A stretch of 64,000 bases of DNA from Plecoglossus altivelis (taxonomy: Eukaryota; Chordata; Actinopteri; Osmeriformes; Plecoglossidae): contig BROE01000007.1 of the NCBI GenBank assembly GCA_036571765.1, positions 9,293,293-9,357,292 on the forward strand. Reading direction: 5' to 3'. The notes beneath the pieces were generated by a model, which did no database searches, had not been told where the DNA came from, and saw nothing but the letters and a program-made list of their open reading frames with translations. Within the stretch, counting starts at the first letter, position 1. The number at the start of each line of letters is the position of its first letter. Both the position numbers and the translations under genes were made by a program. Below are positions 58,461-64,000 of this stretch, in pieces.

Positions 58461-61400
58461 CAGGGACTCAGAGAAAGAGAGGGAGGGAGGGCGAACGGGA
58501 GGGAAGGAGCGATGAGGAGATGGTGAGAGACAACCAGTAAAAGAGAATGAGAGGCAGATAAAGAGAGAAAAACAAAGACAAAAAAGGTTAGGGAGAGAAA
58601 AAACAGAGAGAAAAAAAACAATGACAAATCAGTGAGATGGTGTGAAATACAATGAGAGAGCAGGATGAGAGAGAGCTGTTAGAGTGATGTGTCTTTCTTC
58701 TACACTATCTCTATCCTCACTACCAGAGTCCACTCTGTGTTTTAGCGAGCAGCCTAAAGTCCTTCTCAAGAGGGGGGCAGAGGAGAGAAATCCACACAGC
58801 AGCTGAGACAGGGGAGTGACTGTCCCTTAGTGCTCCCGGTGCCTTGGCACCAGTCGGTAGTGTCATCATGACTACCACTACCTCATACTCACCACTCACG
58901 ACACACACACACACACTCGGTGACACTGAGAGAGGGGGGGGGGGGTTAAGGGAATCCCTACATGAGACAGACGAACATTTCTCAGTTTCCAATTTCTAAG
59001 ATGTTAATAAAGAACCCTAAAATGAGTCCCTCCTGGTTTCCCAGACCTGCTGGATTACCTCAGATTGCTCCTAAGTCCCGGTGTGATTACATCTTGATCC
59101 ACCTCTAGCCAGTGAAACCAGACCACATGTAAGAGGCATCAGCCTGGGGTAGGACAAGTCAGCCTTCAGCTAGGGTCTGTGTGTGCTAGGGACCTGTGAG
59201 GGGGGGGGAGGTGGTGGATGGGGGGTAGCTGCCTGTTTCCATCCCCATGACAACTTCATGACTAGATCAGCAGGGAGAGACGGAGCTGCACAAACGATGG
59301 TTGGATAGGACAGTGGTAAGATGGAAAGGGATGAGGTCTGGCATGGTTGCAACATTTACATTCTCAACCTCTCACCGTTTTTTTTTTTTTTTTTTCAGGC
59401 TGGCATCATTCTTGTGGGCGTAAATATGCTTCGACAACGTGCTTGAAGGAATGTGTGTGAAAGCTGCTCTTCTCCTAATCAAGCTGAATCGATCCAGACC
59501 GCTCACTCTGATGGTAGTGAAGTATAGATCCAGCTTCAGACACATCTTCATCCTGATCCTCTAGAGGAAGGTTCTTTGTCTCCCGCTGAAGCCGCTCCAT
59601 CCTGCCCTCTGCTGGACAGCAATAGTTATGACAGAAACAAGGTACATCTATGCAGAGTCCAGGGAAGATGTACTCGTTAATCAAGACGAGCAGGTTTCAG
59701 GTTGAAACGCAGATTGTTCCTTCAATCGGGGATGTTTTATCAAGAAAGACCTGGACAGATAGGGTTTATTCTATTATGTGGATTGCATACATCGTGTGCT
59801 TAAGTGATGTGCTAATGTACCGTTTAAAGAAGCAATGAGCCCATTCAGTTGAATTCAAACCAATAGCAACAGATGCCACCTGAAATATGTAGAAGCAGCA
59901 CTCTTCTTCCCTCCATCTCTCCCTTCATCCCTCTATTTCACCCTCCCTAATTCTGAAAATAACACAAGTCCTGTCGCTCTAGTGTTCCTCTGCCTGCCTC
60001 GCCCTCAATTCACTCTGGCAGGACTAGACTAGACTGCACACACACACACACACACACACTAACACACACATACTCCCCCTCTCCCCCAGACACACACACA
60101 TGATCACAAACTGGATCTGAGGCCACACAGTGTACTTAACCCTTATACAGCCTCTAGTCTCCTATCTTATTTCCTGTTTTGGGGGCTTGTGAAGCCAGCT
60201 AGAGTAAACACAGGAACCACATGGTCAGGGCACACCTCCTACAAGGCCAAACCCATCCACATGTTGATTACATAAGCAACACCTGTATTCCACCTTGTTC
60301 AGAGCTCAGAAGTGCCCCGTCATGTTGTCTCTGTCTGTCTCCCTCTCTGCCTCCCACGCAGAGAAGTGTTAGTTTTCCAGTCAGCACACACACATATGCA
60401 TGCATAAGAACATGCAGACACATCCACACAGACATAGGTCCTGGATACAATAGCTTAATAACTACTGTCAAACAAACCCTGAAGGGACTGTTTTCAGCCT
60501 GTAACTAGACAATAGGAGAAATGCAAAGACATATTTGCCTTTGTCATATTTACTGTACTCCACACAGCCTGTTTCCAAACTGAGATCGCATACTGCTGTT
60601 TGTTTTAGAAGGTCAGAGATGCCAAATAAACACTCCTCTGCCAAGGGTCAAAGGTCAACAGGGGTCACACCCTGTTTTGCAGGCATAGATTGGCAGTCAA
60701 GAAGAGTCTCTCTTCCAGGAAACGTAGAGAAGACAGTGGGCTCCTAATGTGGATGACATAAATAGGAGTGTGGAAAGATCTGCTCACTTGGACTGTCCAC
60801 ATCCCACTGTGCTAAGGAATGTAGCACTTATCCTTCAGTCACTGAATTTGTCTATTTTTCTCTCCCTTCGCCTCCCTCTGTCCATCTTTCCCCTCTCCCT
60901 CTCCCTCTCTCACACTCTCTCTCTCTCTCTTGGTCTCTATTTCTCTCTATCTCTTTCTCTACAGTGAAGCTATAGGATCAAATCTATCTGTTTTGTAAAA
61001 AAGAAGATTTGCACACAAAACGGTTAAGTCCACATTAGGAAAGCTGTCTTTATTCAGGGTCCCACAATCCACAACATAAACATCTTATGAGGTCATCAAT
61101 TTGAAGCATGGGATGTTGTAGGATAATACTATGGGTCTACTGTCACAGAATAAACTAAATAGCAGGAAGTAGCTATATTTAGGTCTCCTTCTCCTTGTTT
61201 GTAGATTTCACTTCAGGATTTGTTAGGGTCTGCCCTGGACAACCATCCATGATAACCTATGACCTTCAGTGTCTCGCTCACATCCAGCCCAACCCCCTAT
61301 TAGAGCAGCTAACATGAAACACAGTCTGATGTGTGTTCATGTTCCTCAGCTTGGCTCACCTTTTCCTGTGTCTAAAACGGACAGAGAGAGATGCTCAACA

Positions 61401-63068
61401 CAATAGTCATGATTTCACACAGCAAACAGTGGAACAGTGGAACCACAACACACAACCTAGTCCGTTCCACTTCACACTGGTGTGTTACAAGTGTGGTAAC
61501 AAGGTGAAAGTACCAGGTGCTTTCTATCGAAACCAACAGTTATATATACTGCTGAGGGACTTTCCATTGACGAGTAACTCTTATCTTTGGAATCTTCAAA
61601 TATGGGCAATATGAGATTTGAAGATTTGCTGATAGTCCACTAAACTATCACAGGCATGTTCAGACAAGATCTACTGTCGATGTGTATGTGTGCATGTATG
61701 TGCGTGTGTATGTCTGTGTGTGTTAAGTACGTGTCACTGCATGCATTTGTGCATGCATGTGCACTGTGCGATCAGATTTTTTACAAATCAATCTTGAACA
61801 GCCATCAGGCTGACAACTCCCTCATCAAACAAGACCTTTAAGACAACTTTTACGACCATTAAACCAGAAACTTCCACTGGTACCCTACAAAGCAGGATGC
61901 CTCACAGCATGGACTTATTCAATAAACCAATCGTGAAGGATATAGCCACGTGACATCGCTGAACACTTGGAAACATCCAGAGCGCACCGATCAGACCAAG
62001 CAGCAGCATTCTGCACAAGCCAAAACCTGGATTAAAGAACCTGTTATACCCATTCTGATCATAAGCATGTTATACAATGACTACTTTTGGAAAAACAAGT
62101 TCAAGAGACACACTGCACATGAGGTTACAGTATGTTCTATGGTTCTCGTGTTCTGGGACGCCACTAGAACGTGCTCACACAGCCCTAACAGAGCAACGAG
62201 AATCCGGATCTGATTAGACTCTGGTGTTGCTGTGCAGGACATCAATGCAACAGCAGAGAGTACTCTGTCAGAGTACATCTCTGTGCTCCCTGGCTAGAGA
62301 GAGACAGGGGTGGGGGATGTGACACGAAAGATGATGAGGACTAATAAGCTAGATCTACTTGACATGAGAGGAGGAGCGGTGAGAAGGATGGTCGAGGAGA
62401 GGAGGGAAGAGGAGCGAAGAGGAGATGGTGTAGGGCAGAAGAAGAAAAAAAAAACTAAAAATGAAATCCCTACCCCTCCCCCTCCATATCAAAATCGTTT
62501 AGTGTCCACAATACAATACAGCATTGATTGTGAAACTGAATTCATTTGTTTTGGTTAAATATATCTTAGATTGTGTCATCGTGACATCATAAATCTGGTT
62601 TCAGTAAGATGCCCACTCCCAGATTCCTGGTCAGAGGACAGATGTTCAACAGACAGCCTGTAAGAACAGTATGTTAGATCAGGCAGATCCAGTCGTGTGT
62701 TGGCAGATCCAGTCTTGTTGTTTTAGCTGTCTGATAAGATCAGCCCAGGTGAGCAATGAGAAGACTCCCCCGTTAAAATGTTTCGAAAGACTTTAAAGAT
62801 AAGAGAGCATTGACAGGAAAGGGTGCTGTTCCTGCCAAACACAATGAGGTTGTCTAAAGCAACCCTTCCATAAGTGGGCTCAATGAGCCCATCGATGTTC
62901 TGTCAGATTCAGAGAAGAGCAGAAAAGAAATATGTAAGATTTGACAGAGTAGGGCAGCTGCATTCTACTGATAAGAGACATTCTACAAGAGTCTGTCCAT
63001 CATACTTCCTCATTCAAACCTGGAGGACGATGACAAACCACATGGAGGAAGACAGTGAGGCTAAAGAA

Positions 63069-63069
63069 G

Positions 63070-63143
<74 letters not shown>
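63069..63143. repeat. (GA)n microsatellite
   Basis: GA repeat with a short A run in the middle. Confidence 0.95.
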
Positions 63144-64000
63144 TATACAAATCCACGTGACTTCCTGACTGGGAGTTCCGTGCCGGAGTATCACCATGGT
63201 AACAAAAACAGCATGGTTTCTCCATGACAACCTGCATGCAAAGGGAATATTAATTCATGAGCTAATCAAAGGGTCCAAGTAATCTGCCGTGATGCTCAAA
63301 ATAGATTCTAAAGGGATATCTAGAAGTCATATTAAATAATTGAATAACCAATGTGTCATTATTAAACTTCTGGTTTCACTTGTGTGTTCTGTCTACACGT
63401 TTATCTAATTTAGAAAGTGAGTGTTTGTGTGAGTGTGAATGTGTGTTTTAGTCAGTGTGGAAAAACAGATAGAAGAATAGGGATCAGGTAAGATAGTAAT
63501 GGACAGAGAATACTGTTCCAGGAAGTGAAGTGTTCAGGCCTGGGATCTAAACCAGCTGTTGACTAAACTCCATGTTTACTTCCAGCAGGCCACTTAGCAT
63601 GCACCTGTCCATGGCTGTTAACTGTAACACGAAGGTGTGTAATATACAGGCATGTTAACACCTCACCTTTCTGGTTGTTGTGCTGGTGTTTTCACCTGAC
63701 AGGTGCTGTGTCAGCGTGTGTTACCATGTTACCAAATACACGATCAGCTGCTTCAAAAGATGGCCAACCTCCTGCCTAACAGTAATGACAACCACCATAA
63801 ATACCAATTTACAAGACAGCAGCTGTCATTTGGACCCCTAGTCAACCAACAGATCAGTAATGCTCTAAGTACCTGACTAGATCAGCACTCTAATCAAGTA
63901 ATACAAAGAAACTAAAGAAGACTCCCTTGCACAAACATCTATATAATAACTGTGGAGTCTCTCATTCTGTGGGATTAAAAACAGGAACTCTGAGGAAATA

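Larger units (their letters stand above)
57714..64000. other. sequence upstream of the MSEE first exon
   Basis: Expected to contain the 5' untranslated region and promoter for this isoform near 57714, but no TATA box or CpG island was clear by eye. Contains GGGT/GGGA repeats (58364-58460), a 12-base G run near 58936-58947, a T run (59379-59397), CA (60038-60060) and GA (63069-63143). No gene recognised. Confidence 0.6.

Noticed and set aside
61333..61614. 93-codon plus-strand open frame with a CYKCGNKV motif
   Set aside because: A single CxxC is not enough; no paired CxxC, no neighbouring exons and no family match.

Overview
The window is vertebrate genomic DNA, almost certainly from a ray-finned fish. 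It has split exons with GT/AG junctions, short introns, very dense (CA)n, (GA)n and tetranucleotide tracts, and a dispersed repeat of a type common in teleosts. I cannot fix the species; a salmoniform-like fish is only a guess. It holds one recognisable gene, on the minus strand: the 5' part of ank3 (ankyrin-G). The gene runs from about 57.7 kb down to position 445 and continues beyond the left edge.

Layout, in gene order (right to left). 57714-64000 is upstream sequence with no recognisable gene. 57642-57713 is a first coding exon starting MSEE. 41886-42002 is a second, alternative first exon starting MAHAASQLKK. 31730-31768 is a probable third one starting MAVEEAAEF. All three end in phase 0, so each can join the first shared exon at 27340-27441. 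From there to 8699 the exons encode 24 ankyrin repeats, mostly one 33-residue repeat per 99-bp exon and four exons with two repeats, plus an 8-codon microexon (22541-22564). Five more exons (8430-8502, 8201-8260, 4218-4341, 1424-1526, 445-551) encode the linker leading to the ZU5 domains. The ZU5, UPA and death domains and the giant exon lie outside the window.

Every exon boundary was placed by hand from GT/AG sites and from reading-frame continuity. Together they give about 990 codons without a stop. The remainder is intron or upstream DNA, rich in microsatellites and minisatellites. Two places look like assembly trouble: a 69-base N gap (7560-7628) flanked by two noisy copies of the same sequence, and a 620-bp near-tandem duplication (about 19975-21100) that includes a broken copy of one ankyrin-repeat exon.

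I saw no second gene, no convincing RNA gene, no CRISPR array and no undescribed multi-gene system. The most interesting points are the choice of first exons, the microexon, UG-repeat and Z-DNA-prone tracts next to splice sites, and the duplicated exon.
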